A DNA stretch of 64,000 nucleotides, taken from the NCBI RefSeq assembly GCF_024649945.1, contig NZ_JANKMS010000002.1, forward strand, positions 496,001 to 560,000, in the 5' to 3' direction. This document shows positions 9,726-17,736 of the stretch, piece by piece (position 1 is the stretch's first letter; each line of letters starts with the position of its first letter). This DNA is from Flavobacterium panacis (GTDB lineage Bacteria > Bacteroidota > Bacteroidia > Flavobacteriales > Flavobacteriaceae). The translations under genes and the position numbers were made by a program. The notes beneath the pieces were generated by a model that was given only the letters and a program-made list of their open reading frames with translations, was not told the DNA's origin and did not search any database.

Positions 9726-11339
9726 ATGAAAATCACAGCCGAAGCATTACGACAAAAAATAGGACAATTTTTCTTTCCTGCAGTATTCATCAATGATACT
9801 GAAGAAAACATTCAGGAAACGGAACGTTTAATTAAGGAACACAACATTGGAGGATTGACCTTTTTCCATAGTCGCGCGAGTGCTGCAACGAATTATGAAA
9901 GCAAGAAAAAAGTTATTTTCAACGATGACAGCTATGAAAAAATCAAAGCGCTGATTGCTCGTTATCAAAAAGCTGCTTCTACTCCACTTTTAATCAGTAT
10001 TGATGCGGAATGGGGGTTGGCAATGCGAATTGAAAAAACACCTCAATATCCATATGCGATTACGCTTGGTGCTTTGCCAGAAAACAAATCCAATTTAGTT
10101 TACGAAGTTGGAAAACAAATTGGTTTAGATTTAAAAGCTGCTGGAATTCAGTACAATTTATCGCCTTTGGCAGACATTAATAACAATCCGAATAATCCTG
10201 TAATTGGCTATCGTTCTTTTGGTGAAAACAAAGAAAAAGTAGCCGATTTTGCTGTTGAATATTTAAAAGGAATGTCGGAAGTTGGTGTTTTAGGTTGTTT
10301 GAAACACTTTCCTGGACACGGAAATACCAATGTAGATTCGCATTTAGGTTTGCCTGTTTTAAAAGAAACTCTTGAAGAATTATTAGAAAACGAATTATAT
10401 CCTTTCATCAAAGGAATCGAAAACAATGTCGATTCTATTATGATTGGACATTTGGCAGTTCCAAGTTTAAATGACGGAAAAGATACTTCAGCAACTTTAT
10501 CAAAAGCTGTTATTCAGGATCTTTTGCGTGACAAATTAGGTTACGACGGTTTAGTAATTTCAGATGCTTTGAACATGCACAGCGTTTCTAAATTGTATGA
10601 AACAAAAGGCCAATTAGAATGGGAAGCTTTCAACGCTGGAAATGATGTTTTATGTTTTGCCGAAAATGTTCCAGAAGGAATTGAAGCAATTTACAAAAAT
10701 GCTTCGCCAGACCGAATTTTCGAAAGCTACAACAGAATTATGAAAGCGAAAGAAAAAGCTGGAATTCTTTCTGGAAACACAGCTGTTTCAGGCGAATTAA
10801 ATTTCGAAAAAACATCCCATCTAAATCTAGAAATTGCTCAAAATGCTATTACAGAAATCATCAATAGCGGCATTTCAGATCTAGCGCTTGAGGCTCAGAA
10901 AAACAACAAATTAGCCAAACTGAGTTTATATAAAAATACTGAAAATACATTTTTCAAAACTTTAAAAGCAAAATTACCTTCGCCAGAATTTGCTTTTGAA
11001 AGTTTAGAAACTTCAGATATTGCCGCAATTAAAAATGAATTAGAAAATTTCGAAACCATCATCATTTCATTATTTGTTCCAAAAGCAAAACCGTTGAATA
11101 ATTTTGAAGTAAATGATGAAGTTTTCGAACTGCTTTCAGATTTACTACAAACAAAAAATTGCATTGTTTATGTTTTCGGAAATCCTTACGTTTTGCCACT
11201 TATTCCGAATCTAAAAAAGGCTTTCGGATTAATTCAGGCCTATCAGGATTTTGAAGAATTTCAAAAAACAGCGGGAAATGAATTTTTAGAAAAAAATAGT
11301 TTTAGTAGCGTTTTACCCGTAAATATTGATATTCAATAA
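9726..11339 (+). CDS. cytosolic GH3 beta-N-acetylglucosaminidase (NagZ-like)
   Basis: The protein has about 537 residues, no signal peptide and the full NagZ signature: KHFPGHGNT from residue 193, the Asp-His dyad Asp204/His206, and the likely nucleophile Asp280 in V-I-S-D. A D-A-E-W-G-L motif near 93 is shared with the exported paralog at the start of the window. About 180 C-terminal residues form the second GH3 domain. An upstream in-frame TTG at 9702 is less likely than the ATG at 9726. NagZ removes GlcNAc from GlcNAc-anhydroMurNAc in the cytoplasm, so this paralog would act after AmpG-type import. It has no beta-lactamase-like half. Confidence 0.9.
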   Translation: MKITAEALRQKIGQFFFPAVFINDTEENIQETERLIKEHNIGGLTFFHSRASAATNYESKKKVIFNDDSYEKIKALIARYQKAASTPLLISIDAEWGLAMRIEKTPQYPYAITLGALPENKSNLVYEVGKQIGLDLKAAGIQYNLSPLADINNNPNNPVIGYRSFGENKEKVADFAVEYLKGMSEVGVLGCLKHFPGHGNTNVDSHLGLPVLKETLEELLENELYPFIKGIENNVDSIMIGHLAVPSLNDGKDTSATLSKAVIQDLLRDKLGYDGLVISDALNMHSVSKLYETKGQLEWEAFNAGNDVLCFAENVPEGIEAIYKNASPDRIFESYNRIMKAKEKAGILSGNTAVSGELNFEKTSHLNLEIAQNAITEIINSGISDLALEAQKNNKLAKLSLYKNTENTFFKTLKAKLPSPEFAFESLETSDIAAIKNELENFETIIISLFVPKAKPLNNFEVNDEVFELLSDLLQTKNCIVYVFGNPYVLPLIPNLKKAFGLIQAYQDFEEFQKTAGNEFLEKNSFSSVLPVNIDIQ

Positions 11340-11397
11340 ATTACAATTTAAAATAGTCAAAATTTATCAACTTATAAATTTTTATAATCACATCTTA

Positions 11398-11429
11398 TTG
11401 TAACTAACTGTACTTATGCCCTACTTTTG
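11398..11429 (+). promoter_or_regulatory. Bacteroidota-type promoter of the peroxiredoxin gene
   Basis: TTG at 11398-11400 and TACTTTTG at 11422-11429 match the Flavobacterium -33/-7 consensus (TTG and TAnnTTTG) with a 21-base spacer, about 36 bases before the ATG. Confidence 0.7.
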
Positions 11430-11464
11430 CACCAGAAATAAATATTTAACGTAAAACGAAAATT

Positions 11465-12103
11465 ATGTCTTTAGTAGGAAAAAAATTCCCAAGTATTGCA
11501 GTAGATGCTATCTCAGAAATGGGTGACAATTTAAAAATCAACATTTTTGAAGAAGCAGTAAACAACAATAAAAAAGTACTTTTATTCTGGTATCCAAAAG
11601 ATTTTACTTTTGTATGTCCAACTGAATTACACGCCTTTCAAGCTGCATTACCAGAATTCGAAAAAAGAAATACTATCGTAATTGGTGCTTCTTGCGATAC
11701 TAACGAAGTTCACTTTGCTTGGTTAAATACTCCAAAAAACAATGGTGGAATCGAAGGTGTTACTTACCCAATCTTAGCAGATACAAACCGTAACTTAGCT
11801 AACATTTTAGGTATTTTGGATATCGAATCTACAAGCTACAGCGAAGATACAGATTCAGTTATCATCGAAGGTTCAAACGTAACTTACAGAGCTACTTACC
11901 TAATCGACGAAACTGGAAAAATTTTCCACGAAAGTGTAAACGATATGCCATTAGGACGTAACGTAAACGAATACTTAAGAATGGTGGACGCTTACACGCA
12001 CATCCAAACTAAAGGTGAAGTTTGTCCTGCAAACTGGGAAGCTGGGAAAGAAGCAATGTCTGCTGACAGAATCAGTACTGCTGAATACTTAAGCGCTAAC
12101 TAA
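11465..12103 (+). CDS. ahpC: 2-Cys peroxiredoxin (AhpC/Prx1 type)
   Basis: The 212-residue cytosolic protein reduces hydrogen peroxide and organic hydroperoxides. The peroxidatic cysteine is Cys51 in F-V-C-P-T-E and the resolving cysteine is Cys187 in E-V-C-P-A-N-W, so it is a typical 2-Cys enzyme. No ahpF is next to it. Instead a thioredoxin-like gene follows after a 223-base palindromic gap, and it may supply the electrons. A good consensus promoter precedes the gene. Length and motifs fit the family closely. Confidence 0.95.
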   Translation: MSLVGKKFPSIAVDAISEMGDNLKINIFEEAVNNNKKVLLFWYPKDFTFVCPTELHAFQAALPEFEKRNTIVIGASCDTNEVHFAWLNTPKNNGGIEGVTYPILADTNRNLANILGILDIESTSYSEDTDSVIIEGSNVTYRATYLIDETGKIFHESVNDMPLGRNVNEYLRMVDAYTHIQTKGEVCPANWEAGKEAMSADRISTAEYLSAN

Positions 12104-12314
12104 GCTGCTAAGATACTAAGGTTCTAAGTTGCTAAGTTTTTTAACTTAACTTTTGAATCTTAAATACAATTCTACAATAAAAGTCAAGAGATTCTAAGAT
12201 TAGACTTAGATCTTAGAATCTCAACGACTTAAAAATCTATCAAAAAAATCCACACAAAGTTATTCGGTTCGAGAGCAAACTTAGCATCTTAGAACCTTAG
12301 CAACTTAGTGTCTT
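12101..12314. repeat. CTAAG-rich palindromic repeat cluster
   Basis: The gap between ahpC and the thioredoxin-like gene is built from repeated TTCTAAG and GCTAAG words. A perfect 13-base inverted repeat (GAGATTCTAAGAT) occupies 12188-12200 and 12210-12222. Two outer blocks of about 36 bases, 12101-12136 and 12279-12314, are imperfect reverse complements of each other. The whole stretch could form a large cruciform or RNA hairpin between two genes that probably work together. Confidence 0.65.
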
Positions 12315-12326
12315 AAAAATAAAATT

Positions 12327-12635
12327 ATGTTAATCGACCTAAACGAAGATACGTTAGCAGATTTAGTTGCTAAAAACGAAAAAGTAGTAGTACAATATTC
12401 AGCTTCATGGTGTGGAAATTGCCGTATTATGAAACCAAAATTCAAAAAATTAGCAACAGAAAATGAAGCTATCACTTTTGTTTTGGTTGATGCAGAAAAT
12501 TCTCCAGAATCAAGAAAATTAGCAAACGTAAGCAACTTGCCTACTTTCGCTACTTTCGTAAACGGACAATTAGTTGGCGAAACGCAGACTAACAAACAAG
12601 AAGTTTTAATCGATCTTGTAAACGCAATTGCTTAA
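12327..12635 (+). CDS. thioredoxin family protein
   Basis: This 102-residue protein has a thioredoxin fold with the redox motif W-C-G-N-C at Cys29 and Cys32 instead of the classic W-C-G-P-C. The cis-proline loop reads N-L-P-T-F. It has no signal peptide, so it acts in the cytoplasm. Between the upstream 2-Cys peroxiredoxin and the small gene 18 bases downstream, it probably serves as electron donor to the peroxiredoxin. The link is inferred from order; the fold call is firm. Confidence 0.9.
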   Translation: MLIDLNEDTLADLVAKNEKVVVQYSASWCGNCRIMKPKFKKLATENEAITFVLVDAENSPESRKLANVSNLPTFATFVNGQLVGETQTNKQEVLIDLVNAIA

Positions 12636-12652
12636 TTCATAAACTCTACAAC

Positions 12653-12910
12653 ATGAAATTACCAGTAATTAAGCATTTAACGCAATTCATCGAAGAAAAC
12701 GATCAGGATTATATCATCGAAACGATCGAAGTTCTAGAAGCGATGACCGAAATTCCTTCTCTTAAAGATGAAGAATTAGACGTAATCGGCGAATTGATTT
12801 CCAATATGTACGGTGCCCTTGAAGTACAGAAACTTGTTGCTCAAGGAACAGACAAAAAAGAAGCTTTAAATACGTTCATGAAACGTGTTTTAGGTTCTAT
12901 CGACAAATAA
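12653..12910 (+). CDS. small conserved protein of redox cluster (DUF6952-like)
   Basis: This 85-residue acidic protein starts 18 bases after the thioredoxin-like gene and has no signal peptide, cysteine or membrane segment. It is predicted to be mostly helical. I recall similar small proteins beside ahpC and thioredoxin genes in Flavobacteria, annotated as DUF6952, but I cannot confirm the match here. A strong terminator follows, so it closes the redox unit. Function is unknown; a role as a chaperone or partner of the thioredoxin or peroxiredoxin is possible but not shown. Confidence 0.7.
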   Translation: MKLPVIKHLTQFIEENDQDYIIETIEVLEAMTEIPSLKDEELDVIGELISNMYGALEVQKLVAQGTDKKEALNTFMKRVLGSIDK

Positions 12911-12953
12911 TCGAGCCTCTTTTTCAAAGAAAAAACAAAAAAACATGACGGAG

Positions 12954-12988
12954 AAAGCGTTTCTATTTTGGAGACGCTTTTTTTTTAG
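12954..12988 (+). terminator. rho-independent terminator of the redox cluster
   Basis: A ten-base stem with one G-T pair (12954-12963 with 12971-12980, core AAAGCGT/ACGCTTT) is followed by a run of T. It lies about 45 bases after the stop of the small redox gene. Confidence 0.8.
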
Positions 12989-13639
12989 TGCCAGTCGCGG
13001 TTTTCAGTATTCAGTCTTTGCGCAATCTTTGTCAGGTTGAGCGGAGTCGAAGCCCACGTCAGTAAGTCCGCAATCAAAATCTACATTCTAAAATCTACAT
13101 TCTAAAATCTAAAATCATCTGGGCGAGCCAGCATTAGAAAAAGGGGCTGAACATACTTTGTCTACATCAGCCCCTTTTCCTAATACTGTCGGGCTATCCG
13201 CGCTACTTCGGTAGCTTGCTCCTATCCCTCTCGCGGATAAAACGGTTTCAATAGAGATTTTCGGGTTTTAGTCACAATCGCGGTTTTCCAAGCAATCTTG
13301 TCATCCTGACGAAGGAAGGATCACATAAGTGGCTCCGCAATCTATATTGCCAATCTTTGTAGAGTTTCTAGTGCGATTCCTCGTTCCTCGGAATGACAAA
13401 CTGATTGCTAAAATAAATTTCTTCAAGTTTTGTCAAGAATGACAAACGTTGCGCATTTCTAAAAGTTGAATGTAAAAAACGTAAAACCAATAGAACAATA
13501 TTCCCTCAAAATTTTAGTTATCACTAAGAATAATTTGCTAAAATGAAATGCAAATTCGTGAATTTGTGGCCACTCCAAAACCATCCTTAATCTATCCTTA
13601 AACCGATAACAAATACTTTTAGATTCAAATATTAATCCT
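12989..13639. repeat. gene-free stretch with several structured repeat elements
   Basis: No convincing gene is present. Structures seen in order are: a GTCAGGTTGAGCGGAGTCGA word near 13030; short tandem copies of ATCTACATTCTAAA near 13080-13110; a near-perfect 18-base inverted repeat at 13132-13150 and 13167-13184; and TATCCGCG/CGCGGATA arms at 13195-13202 and 13232-13239 enclosing a GCTAC-TTCG-GTAGC hairpin. Last comes a pair of partly complementary words at about 13297-13323 (TGTCATCCTGACGAAGGAAG) and 13373-13400. I recognise several of these words as recurrent intergenic repeats in Bacteroidota genomes. Confidence 0.65.
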
Positions 13640-13647
13640 TACTTTTG
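13640..13647 (+). promoter_or_regulatory. TAnnTTTG promoter element upstream of tpx
   Basis: TACTTTTG matches the Bacteroidota -7 consensus and lies 27 bases before the tpx ATG. No clear TTG is seen at the expected -33 distance. Confidence 0.55.
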
Positions 13648-13673
13648 AACCTCATTAATTTTAAACAAAAATC

Positions 13674-14171
13674 ATGGCATCTATCACATTAGGAGGAAAT
13701 CCAGTTCATACATCAGGCGAATTACCAGCAGTTGGATCACAATTAGCTGACTTCAAATTAGTTCAAAACGATTTATCAGTTGCTTCATTAAGCACTTTCG
13801 CTGGTAAAAAATTAGTTTTAAACATCTTCCCAAGTGTTGATACAGGAACTTGTGCAACATCTGTTAGAACTTTCAACGCAAGTGCAAGCGGATTAGAAAA
13901 CACAACTGTTTTATGTATTTCTAGAGATTTACCTTTCGCTCAAAAACGTTTTTGTGGTGCTGAAGGTTTAGAAAATGTAGTAAACTTATCAGATTTCCAA
14001 ACTGGTGCTTTCGGAAAAGCAAACGGATTAGAAATCGTTGACGGACCTTTAGCTGGATTACATTCAAGAGCAATCATTGTTGTTGATGCAGATGGAAAAG
14101 TGCTACACACAGAACAAGTTGCAGAAATTGCAAACGAACCAAATTACGAAGCAGCTTTAGCAGCGCTATAA
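13674..14171 (+). CDS. tpx: thiol peroxidase
   Basis: The 165-residue protein matches the atypical 2-Cys peroxiredoxin Tpx. The peroxidatic cysteine is Cys60 in [11 protein letters not shown] and the resolving cysteine is Cys94 in K-R-F-C-G-A-E-G. It reduces lipid and other hydroperoxides using thioredoxin and would complement the upstream peroxiredoxin. The gene has its own promoter-like element, while its end lies 14 bases before dgkA, so some read-through into the next gene is likely. Length and motifs are standard. Confidence 0.95.
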   Translation: MASITLGGNPVHTSGELPAVGSQLADFKLVQNDLSVASLSTFAGKKLVLNIFPSVDTGTCATSVRTFNASASGLENTTVLCISRDLPFAQKRFCGAEGLENVVNLSDFQTGAFGKANGLEIVDGPLAGLHSRAIIVVDADGKVLHTEQVAEIANEPNYEAALAAL

Positions 14172-14184
14172 TATACTCACTCTA

Positions 14185-14559
14185 ATGGAGTTTCAAAAAG
14201 ACAATACTTTTGTTTCAGGTCGTTTAAAAAGCGTAACTTATGCTTTTAAAGGAGCTGTAAAATTGATCAAAACAGAACACAGCGTTATGGTTCAATTCTC
14301 TCTAGGAATTATCATGACCATTATGGGGTTCTATTTTCATATTTCACAAACCGAATGGCTATGTCAAACATTTGCCATCGGTTTGGTTTTAAGCATTGAA
14401 GGATTGAATACGGCAGTTGAAAAAATTGCCGATTTTATCCATCCTGATTACAGCAAACGAATCGGTTTTATCAAAGATATTGCTGCCGGAGCGGTATTTT
14501 TTGCCGCAATGACTGCAATAGCAATAGGCTTGATTATTTATATTCCAAAATTTATTTAG
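14185..14559 (+). CDS. dgkA: diacylglycerol kinase family protein
   Basis: This 124-residue integral membrane protein has three hydrophobic helices and the family motif E-G-L-N-T-A-V-E-K-I in the second half. The upstream region carries the F-K-G-A-V segment. Family members phosphorylate diacylglycerol or undecaprenol at the inner membrane. Gram-positive-like members of this family are often undecaprenol kinases, so the lipid substrate is uncertain. The gene is packed between tpx and ftsK with gaps of under 20 bases, consistent with a shared transcript. Confidence 0.88.
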   Translation: MEFQKDNTFVSGRLKSVTYAFKGAVKLIKTEHSVMVQFSLGIIMTIMGFYFHISQTEWLCQTFAIGLVLSIEGLNTAVEKIADFIHPDYSKRIGFIKDIAAGAVFFAAMTAIAIGLIIYIPKFI

Positions 14560-14577
14560 GCAAAGGAAAACGCAAGA

Positions 14578-17028
14578 ATGGCAAAAAATAAAAAAGAAAC
14601 TGTAGATAAAAAAAACGAAAAACAGGAAGGAAATAAAAGATCTTTTAAGATATCTAAACAACAAAAATTTGTTTTAGGTTGTCTTTTAGTTCTTTTTTCT
14701 GTTGCATTATTAGTGGCATTTATTTCTTTTTATGTTAATGGACAATGGCAAAACGATCAAAGCGTTCTAAGTCAACTTGGCGATCGTACCGAAGTAGCCG
14801 AAAATTGGCTAGGAAAATTCGGAGCCTATCTTGCTGACTTGATTATCTACAAAGGTTTCGGACTTGCCTCTTTTATTTTTGTCCGTTTATTTTTCCTTAC
14901 CGGAATGTTTTTAGCTTTAGAACTTTCTACTCAAAAACTAAAAAATACCTGGTTTTGGGATATTTTTGCTATTATTATAGTTTCTGTTTTATTTGGTTTC
15001 TTCGCTACTTCTGCACCTGAATTGGGTGGGACAATTGGTTACGAATTAAATTTATTCCTGCAAGATTATATCGGAAAAACAGGAACTTTATTGACACTCC
15101 TTTTCGGTCTAATTGTCTATCTAATTTTCAAAATCAAATTATCACCAGAAAAAATTCAGTCGTATTTTGATTCTACCAAAAAAGAATTTAAATCAGAACT
15201 AGAAACCTTAAAGCCTGCGGTGAATCAGCCTGAAAGCGCTTATAATCTAGAGGAATTTGCTATAGAAGAACCAGAAAATGATCCTGAATTAGACGACATC
15301 CATATTAAAACTGTCAACACTCAGTTCGAACTCAACAAAGAAGCATTAAAACCAACTATTAATCACGCTTCTGAAATCGAATTAAATCCTGTTTTAAAAC
15401 CAATTACTCCAAAACAAGAACTACCATTAGTTTCTCCAGACGAAGCTTTTGTGATTGAAAAAGCTGAAGAAGAAGATATTATCGAAGAAAATTTAGCTTC
15501 TCGCCTAGTTGCCGATTTCGGATTATTCGATCCAACTTTGGATTTATCTAATTATAAATTCCCAACCATCGATTTATTAAAAGAATATTCGACTGGCGGA
15601 ATTACAATTAATCAGGAAGAATTAGAAGAAAATAAAAATAGAATTGTAGACACGCTTCGTAACTACAAAATTGAAATCGCACAGATTAAAGCAACCGTTG
15701 GTCCATCGGTTACATTATATGAAATTGTGCCAGAAGCGGGAATCAGAATTTCTAAAATTAAGAGCTTAGAAGACGATATCGCTTTATCATTATCAGCACT
15801 AGGAATTCGTATTATTGCGCCAATTCCAGGAAAAGGTACTATCGGTATTGAGGTTCCGAACAAAAACCCAACTATGGTTTCTATGAAAAGCGTTATTGGA
15901 GCAGCGAAGTTCCAAGAAGCTGAAATGGAATTACCAATTGCACTAGGAAAAACTATTTCTAACGAAACTTTTGTTGTCGATCTTGCTAAAATGCCTCACT
16001 TATTGATGGCTGGTGCAACAGGACAAGGAAAATCTGTTGGATTAAATGCGGTTTTAACTTCGCTTTTATACAAAAAACATCCAGCAGAAGTAAAATTTGT
16101 TTTGGTTGATCCGAAAAAGGTTGAGCTTACACTTTTCAATAAAATCGAAAGACATTATTTAGCGAAACTTCCTGACACGGAAGATGCTATTATTACAGAT
16201 AACGCAAAAGTTGTCAATACTTTAAACTCACTTTGTGTAGAAATGGATAATCGCTATTCTTTACTAAAAGATGCGATGGTTCGTAACATTAAAGAGTACA
16301 ACGAAAAATTCAAATCCAGAAAATTAAATCCGGAAGCTGGTCACCGATTTTTACCATACATCGTTTTGGTTGTCGATGAGTTCGCCGATTTGATTATGAC
16401 TGCTGGAAAAGAAGTTGAAGTTCCAATTGCCCGTCTGGCTCAATTAGCGCGTGCCATTGGTATTCACTTGATTATTGCAACGCAAAGACCTTCTGTAAAC
16501 GTTATTACAGGTTTAATTAAAGCCAATTTCCCTGCCAGAATTGCATTTAGAGTAACTTCTAAAATCGATTCCAGAACTATTTTGGACACACAAGGTGCTG
16601 ATCAACTTATTGGACGAGGAGATTTACTGTACACCAATGGAAACGATGTAATTCGTGTACAATGTGCCTTTATTGATACTCCAGAAGTTGAAAAAATTAC
16701 AGATTTTATTGGAGCACAAAAAGCGTATGCAACAGCTTATTTGCTTCCAGAGTTCGTTGGAGAAGAAACTGGCATTAATCTTGATATAGATATTTCCGAA
16801 AGAGATACTTTATTTAGAGAAGCTGCGGAGATAATTGTCAATGCTCAACAGGGTTCTGCTTCTTTATTACAGCGAAAATTAAAATTAGGATACAACAGAG
16901 CCGGTCGCTTGATTGATCAGCTGGAAGCAGCAGGTATTGTTGGACCTTTCGAAGGTAGTAAAGCCAGAAGCGTCAATATTTTAGACTTAAGTGCTCTTGA
17001 TCAATTTTTTAATAATGAACAAAATTAA
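14578..17028 (+). CDS. ftsK: DNA translocase FtsK
   Basis: The 816-residue protein has a lysine-rich N-terminus, four membrane helices within about residues 30-190, an acidic linker, and a hexameric ATPase motor. Walker A is G-A-T-G-Q-G-K-S at 479-486, and Walker B is V-L-V-V-D-E-F near 600. The C-terminal 65 residues form the winged-helix gamma domain that reads orientation sequences. FtsK moves chromosome ends at the septum during division. The start is a clear ATG, 18 bases after dgkA. The stop lies before the lolA-like start, and an alternative lolA ATG at 17015 would overlap it. Confidence 0.97.
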   Translation: MAKNKKETVDKKNEKQEGNKRSFKISKQQKFVLGCLLVLFSVALLVAFISFYVNGQWQNDQSVLSQLGDRTEVAENWLGKFGAYLADLIIYKGFGLASFIFVRLFFLTGMFLALELSTQKLKNTWFWDIFAIIIVSVLFGFFATSAPELGGTIGYELNLFLQDYIGKTGTLLTLLFGLIVYLIFKIKLSPEKIQSYFDSTKKEFKSELETLKPAVNQPESAYNLEEFAIEEPENDPELDDIHIKTVNTQFELNKEALKPTINHASEIELNPVLKPITPKQELPLVSPDEAFVIEKAEEEDIIEENLASRLVADFGLFDPTLDLSNYKFPTIDLLKEYSTGGITINQEELEENKNRIVDTLRNYKIEIAQIKATVGPSVTLYEIVPEAGIRISKIKSLEDDIALSLSALGIRIIAPIPGKGTIGIEVPNKNPTMVSMKSVIGAAKFQEAEMELPIALGKTISNETFVVDLAKMPHLLMAGATGQGKSVGLNAVLTSLLYKKHPAEVKFVLVDPKKVELTLFNKIERHYLAKLPDTEDAIITDNAKVVNTLNSLCVEMDNRYSLLKDAMVRNIKEYNEKFKSRKLNPEAGHRFLPYIVLVVDEFADLIMTAGKEVEVPIARLAQLARAIGIHLIIATQRPSVNVITGLIKANFPARIAFRVTSKIDSRTILDTQGADQLIGRGDLLYTNGNDVIRVQCAFIDTPEVEKITDFIGAQKAYATAYLLPEFVGEETGINLDIDISERDTLFREAAEIIVNAQQGSASLLQRKLKLGYNRAGRLIDQLEAAGIVGPFEGSKARSVNILDLSALDQFFNNEQN

Positions 17029-17080
17029 CTCAATCATGAAAGCAAAAATTCAAGAAATCAACAACAATTCTATCACAAAC

Positions 17081-17728
17081 ATGACTAAAAAGTGTTTTCA
17101 AATGGCAGTTATATTGCTTTTGAGCTTCACTTCTATTCAGGCTCAGGATAAAAAAGCGAAGGATTTATTGAACGAAGTAACTTCTAAAATAAAAAGCTAC
17201 GACAATATTGTTATCGATTTTAAATATTCTTTAAATAACGCTAAAGAAAACATCAATCAGGACAGTAAAGGAAATGTAACAATGAAAGGCAATCAATATG
17301 TTTTGAATTTCATGGGAGTTACCAAAATTTTTGACGGTCAAAAAACATACACTATCGTTCCTGAAGATGAAGAAGTTACTATTTCTAAAGTAAACGAGAA
17401 AGATGATAACGCAATCACTCCTTCTAAAATGCTTACTTTCTTCAATTCTGGATACAAATACAATATGGATATTGTGCAAAATGTAAAAGGAAGAAAGATT
17501 CAATATATCAAATTAGTTCCAACAAGTGGAAAAGACCAAAGAAAAGAAATTCTTTTAGGGGTTGACGTTCAAACAAAACACATCTACAATTTGATTGAAA
17601 CTGGAAAAAACGGAACAAAAACAACTTTAACCGTTAATTCTTTTAAAACCAATCAACCTTTATCAAAAAATCAATTTACATTTGTAGCGAGTAAATACCC
17701 GAAATACTACATTAATAAATTAGATTAA
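17081..17728 (+). CDS. LolA-like outer-membrane lipoprotein carrier
   Basis: The product, about 215 residues from this start, begins with a signal peptide cut near S-I-Q-A-Q-D. The rest matches the LolA fold, with the K-S-Y-D-N-I-V-I-D-F opening strand. LolA carries lipoproteins across the periplasm. In-frame ATGs at 17015 and 17036 would lengthen the N-terminus by up to 22 residues; I prefer 17081 because the signal peptide follows directly. The gene lies between ftsK and an LptF/G-type permease gene, an envelope-biogenesis setting. The family call is good for a divergent Bacteroidota member. Confidence 0.83.
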   Translation: MTKKCFQMAVILLLSFTSIQAQDKKAKDLLNEVTSKIKSYDNIVIDFKYSLNNAKENINQDSKGNVTMKGNQYVLNFMGVTKIFDGQKTYTIVPEDEEVTISKVNEKDDNAITPSKMLTFFNSGYKYNMDIVQNVKGRKIQYIKLVPTSGKDQRKEILLGVDVQTKHIYNLIETGKNGTKTTLTVNSFKTNQPLSKNQFTFVASKYPKYYINKLD

Positions 17729-17736
17729 TCAGAAGG

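Noticed and set aside
12101..12314. CRISPR array
   Set aside because: The repeats are short, palindromic and unevenly spaced, without uniform spacers. No cas genes are present in the window.
14389..14664. 91-codon minus-strand ORF opposite dgkA and ftsK
   Set aside because: It is antisense to two well-supported genes and very rich in Phe and Cys, as expected for a shadow frame.
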